DNA from: Parasphingorhabdus halotolerans
GTDB lineage: Bacteria; Pseudomonadota; Alphaproteobacteria; Sphingomonadales; Sphingomonadaceae
Reading direction: 5' to 3'
DNA length: 64,000 bases
NCBI RefSeq assembly: GCF_012516475.1
Contig: NZ_CP051217.1
Location: 3,038,001-3,102,000 of the forward strand
Numbering within the stretch: the first letter of the stretch is position 1; every line of letters starts with the position of its first letter. The notes beneath the pieces were generated by a model. The model was not told where the DNA came from. It saw only the letters and a list, made by a program, of their open reading frames with translations, and did no database searches. Shown here in pieces: positions 1-9,058 of the stretch. The translations under genes were made by a program, and so were the position numbers.

Positions 1-1417
1 CGGTCAGGATTTCGTCAGATCGTCCATAGTTGCGTAGGGCCTCATCACGCAAACCTAGCGTCCCGCCGCCGGTACCCCCAATGACATCAGCAAGGCGCAT
101 ATAGCCAAGTCCCGCCTCCAGCTTTACCGCATCGGGCGCATTGGGATCTGCGGCCAGAGTATCGAGATATTTCTGGGCAGTTTCTGCGAGTAAACGGCGA
201 GCAGAGGTCGACCCCGGCACGGCGTTGACCGTATCATAAACCTCGAACATCATGATGTTTGCAATTGAGCGGGTCTCGCGAAATCGTTGTTCTGCCTCTG
301 CGCGCGCATTTTCAGCTTGATTATAAGCCCATCCTATTCCGCCTATTCCGCCAAGCAATGCTAACGAGATTGCCGCTGTTGCACCGACTATAATGCGCTC
401 GCGGCGAACAAATTTACGAAACCGGTACCATGCGGAACTGGAATAAGCTGCGACAGGGCGCTGCTCCTGCCAGTCGATCACAGCCTCTTTTAGCGCCGAA
501 ACCGTCGGATACCGTTCCGCCGGATCGGGTTCTTGCGCCTTTTCCGATATGGCAGTCAGCTCTGCGGGCATTTCGTCGCCCAGTAACGCCTTGAGAAGCG
601 AACCCAGCGAGAAAATATCGATCAGTGTGTTGGCCTCGACGCCCGCCATGCGCTCGGGTGCGGCAAATCCCGGTGTCAGACTCAATCCGCTGAATGTGGA
701 AGCCGCACTATCCTCTCCTTGTGCAGTCTGTGGACGGGAGATGCCAAAATCGATGAGCTTTGCCTGGTCCCCCTCGGCAACCAGAACATTGCTTGGAGTA
801 AGGTCGCGATGAATCACAAGATGCTGGTGGGCGAATTCAACCGCATCGCAAATTTGCAGGAACAACCTCAACCGGCGATCAAAATCGGGGTTTTGTTGCT
901 TGATCCACGTTGTGACGGGGATGCCATCGACATATTCCATAACGATATAGGGAGACCCATTTTCGGTCTCGCCCCCATCATAGAAATGGGCAATGTGCGG
1001 ATGGTTGAGCTGCGCGAGTATCTGCCGCTCTCGCCGAAAACGGCCGATAAGGCTTTCCGATATCAGCGCTTGCTTAATTACCTTAATCGCGACGACATGT
1101 TCAAAGTCATCGGAAGCGCGCTCTCCGAGAAAAACGGCACCCATGCCACCGCGACCGAGCAGGCGCAAAATACGGTAGGCGCCAATCTGCTTTGGCAGAA
1201 CCTCATCGTATTCATGGTCAGCGGCACCGCCCGTTCTAAGCGCAGCAGACGAATGGTGATCCGCAGTAAGCAGTTGCAAAGCGCGCTGGCAAACTTCGTC
1301 CGGTGCGTCTAGATAATTTTTGATGAATTCTTCGCGGCTGGCTTTAGGTTGTTCCATCGCGGTTTCCAGCAGCTCCATTGCCGCCAGTTCGATCGCTGCC
1401 GGGATCGCGCGTTTCAT
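1..1417 (-). CDS. Transmembrane Ser/Thr protein kinase, C-terminus cut by window edge
   Basis: A Hanks-type kinase reads from 1417 to beyond base 1, so about 472 residues are visible. After a short N-terminal region come the glycine loop LLGRGGMGAVFLG, the ATP lysine in VVAIKVIK, the catalytic loop HRDLTPSN (about residues 203-210), DFG and the APE-type motif AAPERM. The usual lysine of HRDLKPxN is threonine here. One membrane helix (GATAAISLALLGGIGG, about residue 340-360) follows, and then the start of a helical, probably TPR-containing periplasmic region. Start ATG 1417 overlaps the sigma-factor stop as ATGA, which implies translational coupling; ATGs at 1378 and 1357 are in frame too. Kinases linked this way to ECF sigma factors are known to control the sigma factor by phosphorylation in one studied case (Vibrio EcfP/PknT). 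Applying that here is inference. Confidence 0.9.
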   Translation of the reverse strand, partial: MKRAIPAAIELAAMELLETAMEQPKASREEFIKNYLDAPDEVCQRALQLLTADHHSSAALRTGGAADHEYDEVLPKQIGAYRILRLLGRGGMGAVFLGERASDDFEHVVAIKVIKQALISESLIGRFRRERQILAQLNHPHIAHFYDGGETENGSPYIVMEYVDGIPVTTWIKQQNPDFDRRLRLFLQICDAVEFAHQHLVIHRDLTPSNVLVAEGDQAKLIDFGISRPQTAQGEDSAASTFSGLSLTPGFAAPERMAGVEANTLIDIFSLGSLLKALLGDEMPAELTAISEKAQEPDPAERYPTVSALKEAVIDWQEQRPVAAYSSSAWYRFRKFVRRERIIVGATAAISLALLGGIGGIGWAYNQAENARAEAEQRFRETRSIANIMMFEVYDTVNAVPGSTSARRLLAETAQKYLDTLAADPNAPDAVKLEAGLGYMRLADVIGGTGGGTLGLRDEALRNYGRSDEILT

Positions 1418-1962
1418 CCGCTCAGCCGATCTTGCAGCCACGCCCTGGTCGATGCCCAACGGCGTTGTACAGTCTTTTCCGAGATATCAAGCACAACCGC
1501 AATGTCCGAAATAGACATTCCGCCAAAAAATCGCATTTCAACGATGTCAGCGCGCTGGGGATGGATATCTTTCAGCTCCATAAGGAGCAGGTCCAATTCC
1601 ATCAGCTCAATCGGCAATTTCCATTCGGCGATGTTGGTGACCAACGTGACTTTCTGGTGATCCCGTTTGTTACTTTTTTTGGCACGCGCATGGTCGACCA
1701 GCACCTGACGCATAATCCGCGATGCTATTGCCAGGATATGCGCCTTGCTGGTCAGCTGCATTTTTTTCAGTCTTGAAATCTTGATCACTGCTTCGTTGAT
1801 CAAATCTCCGGTCGAAAGAGACGAATTGCTTTCCTGCGCCAGCTTCGCATACGCAATAATCCTTAGTTCCCGATCCAGATCCTTCAGCAAGAGGTTTCCG
1901 GCAACGCGGTCGCCCGATTGCCAGTTTGCCATCAGGTCGGTGTGATCAATTGCCCCAGCCAA
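1414..1962 (-). CDS. ECF-type RNA polymerase sigma factor linked to a kinase
   Basis: A 182-residue sigma factor of the extracytoplasmic-function type. Region 2 includes STGDLINEAVIKISRL, and region 4 is a clear helix-turn-helix, with IVEMRFFGGMSISDIAVVLDISEKTVQRRW near the C-terminus split over a family-typical length of about 180-190 residues. I chose TTG at 1962 because AAGGAG lies six bases upstream (1969-1974). An internal ATG at 1932 is the alternative, and the open frame extends upstream to 2199 without a better start. No anti-sigma factor gene is adjacent. Instead the kinase gene overlaps by four bases, as in kinase-associated ECF groups. The target regulon is unknown. Confidence 0.85.
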   Translation of the reverse strand: MAGAIDHTDLMANWQSGDRVAGNLLLKDLDRELRIIAYAKLAQESNSSLSTGDLINEAVIKISRLKKMQLTSKAHILAIASRIMRQVLVDHARAKKSNKRDHQKVTLVTNIAEWKLPIELMELDLLLMELKDIHPQRADIVEMRFFGGMSISDIAVVLDISEKTVQRRWASTRAWLQDRLSG

Positions 1963-2714
1963 GTAATACTCCTTAACTGCATTTCCAATATGATTTTTTG
2001 TGAAGATGTACCAGCGATTTACATTGTATCGCCAATATTTACCGGAAAACAAATTTGAACGGCGCGAAATTTGTGGCCGTGCAACCTCGATTGCACGGCC
2101 TGTCCAGGCGGGTCGCATACCCGGACAAAGGGAATAGGACTGAAGGGAGAGATATTGAGACGGAAACCTTACCCTGTCGTTTTTGCATGCCTTAAACATA
2201 GTAAAGACCCGGCGGTATACTTGTCAGAGACGATGTGCCGCATGCCGAAGACGCTGCGATTGGGTGAGCGGACCGGAATGAAAGTGCGCGAAAAAGTGTT
2301 GCAATATGGAATGGCAAAATCAAAACTTTCCCCACAGGTAAAATCCAGCATTTTTGTGGCCTTGTTAAGCAAGGCGCAAAGAGTGGCGAAAATCGGACAA
2401 TTTTTCTGTATAGAAGGGCCAAGCTGGCAATAAGTGAGGATTTGGAGCATCCAATTGAGCCGAATGTCTAGCCGGGTCACCGTCATAGATTGGTATCATA
2501 GCGCTTTATGATTGAACGCTTGGGAGAACTTGGTTTGACGCTGAACGACGGCAATCGGGGCGCTTGCCGACAGCGAGCAATTTGATCCTCAATCAGCTCT
2601 TTTGCGTCAATAGCTAATTCGCGGGTACGCTATCGAATTGGCAGGCAAGATGACTTCAGGGTGGGACGATGCCGCCGGAACTTTGCTGCGAACCAGTATT
2701 CTGGAAGCTTGTTC
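1963..2714. other. Long intergenic region without a convincing gene
   Basis: About 750 bases separate the sigma-factor start from the PEP carboxylase stop. Open frames exist (for example 2071-2433 on plus, 2169-2486 on minus), but their translations show no recognisable motif, no sensible composition and no good ribosome site. Apart from the inverted repeat at 2075-2100 I see no tRNA, terminator or repeat. The promoter for the sigma/kinase pair must lie here. Confidence 0.5.
2075..2100. repeat. Perfect 10-bp inverted repeat upstream of the sigma-factor gene
   Basis: GGCCGTGCAA and its exact reverse complement TTGCACGGCC flank a six-base loop. The element lies 113 bp upstream of the ECF sigma start. 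No T-run follows on either strand, so it is not an ordinary intrinsic terminator. It could be a protein-binding dyad or a leader RNA hairpin. Confidence 0.6.
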
Positions 2715-5423
2715 TCACCCGCTATTGCGCAGCGCGGTTGCTATGGCATTGAGCGATAACTGTATGCCTTCGCCAATCCGCGGGTCATCTTCTCCGGCGC
2801 GCAGGCGTTTCATCAACTCTATCTGGAGGTGGTTGAGCGGCTCGATATAGGGCAGGCGCAGTTCGATGCTGTTGAATAGCGAAGGGGATTTCGCCAGCAA
2901 ATGCGGCTGGTCGGTGATTTCGAGCAATATGTCCCGTGTCTGATCCCAACCGGCGCGGATGCGGTTGAAAAACTTCTGCCCCATATCGCGGTCTTCGACG
3001 AGTTCAGCATAGCGTGCGGCAATGCCCATATCGGATTTTGCCAGAACCATTTCCATGTTCGAAAGCGTCGCCTGAAAAAACGGCCATGACTGCGCCATCT
3101 CCTTAAGCTTGGCCTTGTCATCGAACGCCGCCAACGCTTGCCCGACACCGTACCAGCCGGGCAGCATCACCCGGGCTTGTGCCCAGCTAAACACCCACGG
3201 AATGGCGCGCAGGTCTTCGATCTTGTCTGATTGCGTACGGCTGGCGGGGCGCGAACCGATTTTGAGTTTGGCAATCTCGGTCAGCGGTGTCATCTGGCGG
3301 AAGAACGTGCGGAATGCATCGTCACTGTAAACCAGATCACGATATTCGGTGAAGGCGACCTGCGAGATTTTTTCCATCGCAGCGGCGAAATCCGCCTGAA
3401 CCGCTTGATCGCTTTTATCGGGTTCGAGCGAGTTGAGCAGCACCGCAGAGGTCATCGCTTCCAGATTGGATTCCGCGCCCGCCTGTGTGCCATATTTCGC
3501 GGCGATAACCTCGCCCTGTTCGGTGATGCGGATGCGCCCGGCCACTGTGCCCTTGGGCTGGGCTTTGATCGCGCCAAAAGCAGAGCCGCCGCCGCGCCCC
3601 ACAGCGCCGCCGCGCCCATGGAATAGCTGCATCTTGACGCCGGCTTTGGCAAATATCGGCGTCAGCGCATCACTGGCCTTGAACAGGCTCCACGTTGAAG
3701 TGAGATAGCCGCCATCCTTGTTGCTATCCGAATAGCCGATCATCACTTCCTGATGGCCACGCGTTTTGGCCAGTGCGAGCATTTCGGGGATCGCGAAAAA
3801 TTCGGTAATTACATCTGGAGCATTTTCCAGATCGGCAACGGTTTCAAAAAGCGGTACGGCCATGACAGGGCAGATGGGCGCTGCGTTTTCATTTTCCGGC
3901 GCGCGATACAGGCCAACCTCCATCAGCAGCACGTAAACCTCCAATATATCCGACACGCTTTCGCCGTTGCTGATATTGTAATTGGTGATGACCTCGGGGC
4001 CATATTTCTGATGTGCTTCTGCAGCGGCGCGGATGATCGAAAGTTCCTTGGCGGTCTCTTCGCTGTAGTCGGCCCACGGGCTCACCAGCGGGCGGTTATT
4101 CGCCAGCTCGCCGCGCAAGATTTCGACCCGGCGGGCTTCGTCCTGCGCGAGATAATCATCCGCGACACCGGCTTCTTTCAGCAATTCTGCAACAACACGC
4201 TCGTGAAAGCGGCTGTTCTGGCGCATATCCAATGTCGCCAAGTGGAAGCCGAAAAGCTCGACTGTACGGATTAGGCGGCCCAAGGCACCAGAGGTTGCGA
4301 ATACGCTTTGTTTTTCCCCTTTTGCTCCGCCACCGCGCAGACCGTGGGCAAGAACCGCCAGTTCGTCGCGCAGTTGCTGGGGGTTGTCATAAGGCTCAGC
4401 CTGAATTGGCGACGGCCGCCCGGGAACATGGCCGCACAGTTTCAAGTGAGTCGCCGAGAGCCGCGCGTAAATCCCCGATAGCGCCCGTCGGTACGGTTCG
4501 TCCTTGCGGCTGAGCGCATCATCGCCGCTTGCGTCAGCAAGCGCTTCGACCTCGTCCGGCACTTCGGCCAGTTCCGTGGAAATGGAAAGTTCCGCCCCCA
4601 TCGCGTGAACGCGCGACAGATAATAGCCGATCACGGTTTCAGCCGCGCGGGACAGCGCCTCGCGCATCGCATCGGCATCGACAAACGGATTGCCATCGCG
4701 GTCGCCGCCAATCCAGCTGTTGAGTTTCAGGAAATTGGGCAGGCGGTGGCCGAGCACTTTCTCCCATTTGCCGTAAAGCTTTGGCAGCACCGGCAGGAAC
4801 ACGTCCTTCATGTAGCTTTGGGATATCTGCACTTCATCGGTGACAAACAGCCGTTCGCGGCGGAGCGGCCGGGTTTGCCAGAGCAATGCAATTTGCCGCA
4901 TGATCGCCTCGTCCAGATCATCACCCTCGGTCGTCTCCGCGTCGCCATCGTCTTTCATCAGCAGCAATTCGGCAATCCGGGCCTTGTGGTCGATCATGCT
5001 CTTGCGGCGCACTTCGGTGGGGTGGGCGGTCAATACAGGCGCGATCAGCGCATTATCCAGCAAGGCCAATATCGCATCTTTGTCGACGCCTTCGCTGGCG
5101 AGCAACTGAACCGCCTCAACAACGCTCGCTCCCTCTTCCGCCGCCACGCCCTGCCGGTCCTCAGCGAGATTGGCGAGCAAGGAAAACAGCATGAATCCGC
5201 GCACAAAGGCAAGCGTCTCGTCCAGCGACAGCGCATCCAGCCCCGGATCAATCGCGTCCGCATCCGCCAGGCCCCGGTGGCGATCGACGCTAGTCGAGCG
5301 GATATATTCCGTGCGGCGGTACAGCTCATCCCCGCCATAGCTGCGAATGACATCGCCGAGCAATTTGCCGAGATATTTAATGTCAGGATTTTGACGGACG
5401 GTAAGGGAAGGAGTGTTTGTCAT
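2715..5423 (-). CDS. ppc: Phosphoenolpyruvate carboxylase
   Basis: About 902 residues, the usual size of bacterial PEP carboxylase, which makes oxaloacetate from PEP and bicarbonate to refill the TCA cycle. Signature 1 is VLTAHPTEVRRKS (about residue 130), with the catalytic histidine. The loop FHGRGGAVGRGGG and the second signature IGYSDSNKDGG are intact, as is the C-terminal RNSG end. I start at ATG 5423; an in-frame GTG at 5438 adds five residues, and neither has a strong ribosome site. The gene stands alone, in its own transcription unit as far as can be seen. Confidence 0.97.
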   Translation of the reverse strand: MTNTPSLTVRQNPDIKYLGKLLGDVIRSYGGDELYRRTEYIRSTSVDRHRGLADADAIDPGLDALSLDETLAFVRGFMLFSLLANLAEDRQGVAAEEGASVVEAVQLLASEGVDKDAILALLDNALIAPVLTAHPTEVRRKSMIDHKARIAELLLMKDDGDAETTEGDDLDEAIMRQIALLWQTRPLRRERLFVTDEVQISQSYMKDVFLPVLPKLYGKWEKVLGHRLPNFLKLNSWIGGDRDGNPFVDADAMREALSRAAETVIGYYLSRVHAMGAELSISTELAEVPDEVEALADASGDDALSRKDEPYRRALSGIYARLSATHLKLCGHVPGRPSPIQAEPYDNPQQLRDELAVLAHGLRGGGAKGEKQSVFATSGALGRLIRTVELFGFHLATLDMRQNSRFHERVVAELLKEAGVADDYLAQDEARRVEILRGELANNRPLVSPWADYSEETAKELSIIRAAAEAHQKYGPEVITNYNISNGESVSDILEVYVLLMEVGLYRAPENENAAPICPVMAVPLFETVADLENAPDVITEFFAIPEMLALAKTRGHQEVMIGYSDSNKDGGYLTSTWSLFKASDALTPIFAKAGVKMQLFHGRGGAVGRGGGSAFGAIKAQPKGTVAGRIRITEQGEVIAAKYGTQAGAESNLEAMTSAVLLNSLEPDKSDQAVQADFAAAMEKISQVAFTEYRDLVYSDDAFRTFFRQMTPLTEIAKLKIGSRPASRTQSDKIEDLRAIPWVFSWAQARVMLPGWYGVGQALAAFDDKAKLKEMAQSWPFFQATLSNMEMVLAKSDMGIAARYAELVEDRDMGQKFFNRIRAGWDQTRDILLEITDQPHLLAKSPSLFNSIELRLPYIEPLNHLQIELMKRLRAGEDDPRIGEGIQLSLNAIATALRNSG

Positions 5424-5551
5424 CTTGACGTGCTGCACTGCAACCGCAAAAAGGTCAATAGCATATTACCAATTACATATACCAAAGTATCATACCAATT
5501 TAACCAGAAGCCGATCAGGATTAGCGAGCAAATTTAACGAGCCAATCAAGT

Positions 5552-5992
5552 CTACTCCACCATTGGAGGCGTTTTTGGTTCCACGGTGCTGATAACCCTT
5601 GATTTCCTGAGCAGAGCTATCGCCCGTTTGGCCACCGTGCGATTGTTCATTACGTTGAACAATAGCTCCTCGGGATCCAGAGCGTCGTCGGTTGCGTATT
5701 TCTCCATCAAATTATTCCATGCTTCCTTCGATTGGGGTATCATTCCGTTTGCAGCATAGACCATCGCCATCGTCATATCGTAATAGGGACCAACGCCAAC
5801 GTTTGACGGCACGATGCGTTCTGCCACGTCGAGCGCTTCGCTTTTTTTGCCTTTTTCCAGCAAGGTCAGCGCCAAAGCGGTTTGCGCGATTAGCGAACCC
5901 TGCGGATCGAGCGCGATCGCCTGCCGCAAATATTGCTCTGCATCGGGGTCACCACAACCAAATAAATAGGCACCTGTCTGCTCCGTATCCAA
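5552..5992 (-). pseudogene. TPR-like fragment, possible remnant of a larger gene
   Basis: A 146-residue open frame with two TPR-like helical pairs (DAEQYLRQAIALDPQGSL, then KKSEALDVAERI, then IPQSKEAWNNLMEKY). It resembles the C-terminal end of long TPR regulators or cyclase-like proteins. No ATG precedes the conserved part, only TTG 5992, and a stop codon lies two codons upstream. There is no ribosome site. I read it as a truncated remnant, but a short intact TPR protein remains possible. Function unknown. Confidence 0.4.
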
Positions 5993-6139
5993 CGATCATA
6001 CTCGGGTCGGTTCAATGCTGCCCACGGCCTTGGCCGGCCCGGAAATGATCCAGTAAAAAGACAGGTTTTGGTGCTCAAACATCGCGTTTCAGCGATCGGG
6101 AGAGCTTTGTTAATCGTAAACGGAAAAGGAGACATAATC

Positions 6140-6475
6140 GTGATCAAGCCATTGAATAGCGCCATTGAGCGGAACGAGACAATTCACTGGATGCTTTTGA
6201 GCGCTTTGGCTGTCGGCACAGCCCTGCTGATTTCGCTTCCGTCTCCGGCAGCGCAAGCAGCTACCTCGACAGACATGCAGTCCAGTCACTCGAACGGTGC
6301 GCACGTTCAGGCCGTTGCAAGCGCCGTCATCAGAAGCGGTTTTGCCACAACCGGCGGTCGCGCGCAGACTGACCGTTCTGAGGGAACTCTTTTCGCAGCG
6401 CAGATTACAAAGACATCTTGCGATGCAGAATCCAATTACACCAACTGTTCCATGTACATTACGGAGATGCAATAA
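6140..6475 (+). CDS. Small exported protein of unknown function
   Basis: A 111-residue protein starting with GTG 6140, preceded by AAGGAG at 6126-6131. Residues 1-40 form a signal peptide: a charged start, the hydrophobic stretch MLLSALAVGTALLISL, then a PAAQA cleavage site. The mature part is about 70 residues, polar, with two cysteines near the C-terminus (TSCDAESNYTNCSMY) that could form a disulfide in the periplasm. It overlaps the next small ORF by one base (TAATG), so the two are probably translated together. I recognise no family. Confidence 0.6.
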   Translation: MIKPLNSAIERNETIHWMLLSALAVGTALLISLPSPAAQAATSTDMQSSHSNGAHVQAVASAVIRSGFATTGGRAQTDRSEGTLFAAQITKTSCDAESNYTNCSMYITEMQ

Positions 6476-6648
6476 TGAACAATTCTTATCAATTGCCAAT
6501 TTACCGGGGCAATCGCTTGGCGAAATTCATGAACATTCAATGTTCAAGTGAAGCGCATCAAAGACAGATCGACCGTCTCGCCAAACGTTTTGGCATCACG
6601 CCTTGCGCTTCACTGAAATCGAGCTTGTTATCCGTCACAATTATGTGA
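6475..6648 (+). CDS. Small ORF coupled to the exported protein, unknown function
   Basis: A 57-residue ORF whose ATG overlaps the preceding stop (TAATG). GGAG at 6463-6466 sits eight bases upstream. The product is basic, with a central helix (SSEAHQRQIDRLAKRFGI) and no signal peptide or membrane segment. The coupling and good ribosome site are the only arguments that it is real. An inverted repeat lies inside it. Confidence 0.5.
   Translation: MNNSYQLPIYRGNRLAKFMNIQCSSEAHQRQIDRLAKRFGITPCASLKSSLLSVTIM
6547..6614. repeat. Perfect 11-bp inverted repeat inside the small ORF
   Basis: AGTGAAGCGCA at 6547-6557 is matched by its exact reverse complement TGCGCTTCACT at 6604-6614, 46 bases apart. No T-run follows. 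It could be an RNA stem near the 3' end of the two-gene transcript or a paired binding site. Confidence 0.6.
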
Positions 6649-6663
6649 TCGGCCCGGGTTTGC

Positions 6664-7230
6664 CTAACCCTCCAGCTCGATATCCCAGTACAGCCAGTCA
6701 TTCCAGGTATCGTGCAGGAAATTGGGAGGGTAGGCGCGGCCGTGTTCCTGCAACTGCCAATTGGTTGGTTTGATCGGGCGCTGGTGCAATTGCATATGGG
6801 CTTGCTGCGGTGTCCGACCGCCTTTTTTCAGGTTGCAGGGCAGGCAGGCGGTCGCAACATTTTCCCACGTGGTGCGGCCTTTCATGCGGCGCGGGATAAC
6901 ATGGTCGAAGGTGAGGTTGTCAGGCGATCCGCAATATTGGCAGCAAAACTTGTCCCGCAGGAACAGATTAAACCGTGTGAACGCTGGGTATTCCGAAGGC
7001 CGGACGTATTTTTTCAGCGCAATAACCGAGGGAATTTTCATATCGAGGCTGGGGCTGTGAACATGGCGTTCGTAGCTGGAGACAATATTTACCCGATCAA
7101 GGAACACCGCCTTGATCGCGGTTTGCCAGGGCCATAGGCTCAAGGGGTAATAAGATAATGGGGTGTAATCGGCGTTAAGCACCAGTGACGGGCAGCTTTC
7201 CGGATGCCGCATCAGGTCTGGGTGATACAT
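6664..7230 (-). CDS. HNH endonuclease family protein
   Basis: A 188-residue protein with a compact HNH fold in its second half. CQYCG supplies two zinc cysteines, LTFDHVIPRRMKG carries the catalytic DH, and TACLPCNLKKGGR supplies the other CxxC pair and the final HNH-type segment. The N-terminal half (LVLNADYTPL...) is typical of a widespread, highly conserved bacterial HNH family whose biological role is not established. Start ATG 7230 has GGGAG about ten bases upstream. It is not next to a methylase or restriction gene, so I do not call it a restriction enzyme. Confidence 0.85.
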   Translation of the reverse strand: MYHPDLMRHPESCPSLVLNADYTPLSYYPLSLWPWQTAIKAVFLDRVNIVSSYERHVHSPSLDMKIPSVIALKKYVRPSEYPAFTRFNLFLRDKFCCQYCGSPDNLTFDHVIPRRMKGRTTWENVATACLPCNLKKGGRTPQQAHMQLHQRPIKPTNWQLQEHGRAYPPNFLHDTWNDWLYWDIELEG

Positions 7231-7337
7231 ATTACTCGTTCTCCCCCGGGGACAAAAACCCCGTTACGTCTTTACTGCCCGGTCCTTTATCCGCAAGAAC
7301 ATGACATGATCATGACACAAACAACATTATCGCGCCC

Positions 7338-8227
7338 GTGACGTCAAGAGGGGATTTGCGCCAAGATGTTGTGGTGCGCTTTGCGCCCAGCCCCAACGGC
7401 CTACTACATCTGGGCCATGCCTATGCCGCAATGGTCGCCCACGACTATGCGCGAGCGCATCAAGGGAGTTTCTGCTGCGTATTGAAGACATTGATATTGC
7501 GCGCAGCAGGCCTGAATTTGTTACCGCTATTTTCGACGATCTGCGCTGGCTGGGCCTGGACTGGGATGGCGACGCGATTTTTCAATCGCAGCGCTTCGAT
7601 GATTACTCCGCCGCCACGGCGCGCTTGAAGGTGATGGGATTGCTCTATCCCTGCTTTTGTACACGGTCGGAAATGCGGGAATTACAGACAGACAATCCAC
7701 AGGAGGAGGGTCCCGATGGGCCGATTTACCCAGGAACATGTCGCGATTTGGCGTCAGATGAGGCGGTATCGAGAATGCAAAGCGAGGCTGTCTGCTGGCG
7801 GCTTGATATAGAAAAGGCGTTGGCCCAAACCGGTGCACTGGGCTGGCATGACGAGCGGCGTGGCGTGCAAGAGGCCGATCCGGGTGCGCTTGGCGATGTC
7901 GTCGTTGTCCCTAAAGAAATGCCGGTGAGCTATCATCTTGCGGTGACGCTCGATGATGCTCGTGACGGGATAACCCATGTCGTGCGCGGCGAGGATCTCT
8001 TTGCCTCCACCCACATCCACCGGTTACTGCAAGCATTGCTAGATTTGCCGACACCCCGTTATTTGCATCATGCATTGCTGCTGGATGAAACCAGCGAAAA
8101 GCTCTCGAAAAGCCGTGCTTCTGCCTCATTGGCCGTATTGCGGGGAACATATGATGACGGCATGAGCTTGATCAACGAACTGAGAGCAAAAAAGCTTCCT
8201 CTTGGAATCACACTTTCAAACGTCTAG
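7338..8227 (+). pseudogene. gluQ: Glutamyl-Q tRNA(Asp) synthetase with an apparent one-base frameshift
   Basis: GluQ attaches glutamate to the queuosine base of tRNA(Asp). The first frame (from GTG 7338) gives VVRFAPSPNGLLHLGHAYAA, with the HIGH-like site, and keeps the family sequence until about 7461. From about 7470 the family sequence continues in another frame (LLRIEDIDIARSRPEF...), through the second frame's IYPGTCR segment and the KLSKS loop (LDETSEKLSKSRAS). One base is missing within about 7461-7471 (caagggagtt). Apart from that the gene is full length, about 296 residues. A sequencing error or a recent inactivating mutation are both possible. QueF of the same modification pathway is encoded at 27.6 kb. 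Confidence 0.85.
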
Positions 8228-8236
8228 GTAGTATAC

Positions 8237-8467
8237 ATGAACTATATTTTGATAATTATGATCATCGCGGCCGTCGGTGCCGTCGTATATGCATTGGCGC
8301 GCGGGCTGATTGCCTTTGCCAATATGGAGCCCGGCGATGTCGATGCCGACGGCATTACCGCATCCCACAAAAAACAGAACGAAATGATGTTTGCGCGGGT
8401 TAAATATCAGGCGATCGCGGTTGTGCTGGTTATCCTGATGCTGGTGATTGCAGGCAGCGGCAGCTAA
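8237..8467 (+). CDS. HIG1-domain small twin-helix membrane protein
   Basis: A 76-residue protein with two membrane helices (LIIMIIAAVGAVVYALARG and YQAIAVVLVILMLVI) joined by a polar loop with the QNEMMFARVKYQ pattern of the hypoxia-induced-gene-1 domain. Homologues in alphaproteobacteria are linked to respiratory supercomplexes, notably cytochrome oxidase. That role is known for relatives and inferred here. The gene lies 13 bases before the cobalamin adenosyltransferase gene, probably co-transcribed. Confidence 0.8.
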   Translation: MNYILIIMIIAAVGAVVYALARGLIAFANMEPGDVDADGITASHKKQNEMMFARVKYQAIAVVLVILMLVIAGSGS

Positions 8468-8479
8468 GACCGCGCCCTG

Positions 8480-9058
8480 ATGGTCAAGCTCAACAAAATT
8501 TATACCAAAACCGGCGATGATGGCACAACCGGCCTCGTTGATGGTTCCCGCATATCCAAAGATGATCCGCGTATGGCGGCCATTGGTGATGTCGATGAGC
8601 TGAACAGCGCGATAGGCGTGGCCATTTGTGAAATATCCGATGAAACTTTGGTTGCCGTTTTGCGGGTGATCCAGAATGATCTGTTTGATCTGGGCGCTGA
8701 TTTGGCAACACCGGCAGCAGAAGGCGATGATTTTGCGCCATCGGAAATGGTGCTGCGGGTGACCGCGTCACAAGTTGCGAGACTGGAACACCAGATTGAC
8801 GAAGTCAACGGAGCGCTCGATCCGCTGACCAGCTTCATATTGCCCGGTGGCAACAAGGCGGCTGCAGCCATTCATGTTGTCCGCGCTATTGCCAGACGAG
8901 CGGAACGGACTGCCGTTAGCGCGGCACAGTCGATGGCGATTAACGCGCATGCGCTGGCTTATATCAATCGCTTGTCTGACTATCTGTTTGTATTGGGCAG
9001 AGCGCTGAACAATAGCGGAAAAGCGGATATTTTGTGGGTTCCAGGGGCCTCCCGCTAG
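8480..9058 (+). CDS. PduO-type cob(I)alamin adenosyltransferase
   Basis: A 192-residue enzyme that makes adenosylcobalamin from cobalamin and ATP. The N-terminal KIYTKTGDDGTTGL is the family's ATP-binding P-loop-like signature. GDVDELNSAIG and the C-terminal helices with RRAERTAVS and NRLSDYLFVLGR match the trimeric PduO/MMAB fold. The length is normal. It probably shares a transcript with the HIG1 gene. No B12-dependent enzyme is in the window. Confidence 0.93.
   Translation: MVKLNKIYTKTGDDGTTGLVDGSRISKDDPRMAAIGDVDELNSAIGVAICEISDETLVAVLRVIQNDLFDLGADLATPAAEGDDFAPSEMVLRVTASQVARLEHQIDEVNGALDPLTSFILPGGNKAAAAIHVVRAIARRAERTAVSAAQSMAINAHALAYINRLSDYLFVLGRALNNSGKADILWVPGASR

Noticed and set aside
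2071..2433. A 120-codon open frame upstream of the sigma gene
   Set aside because: No recognisable motif, poor composition, no clear ribosome site; it overlaps a hairpin and is probably noncoding.
4605..5537. A 310-codon open frame on the plus strand
   Set aside because: It lies antisense to PEP carboxylase, whose protein sequence is unmistakable; the antisense frame is a codon-usage shadow.
6664..7230. HNH nuclease as part of a restriction or mobile element
   Set aside because: No methylase, recombinase, repeats or transposase nearby; the family is a common chromosomal gene.
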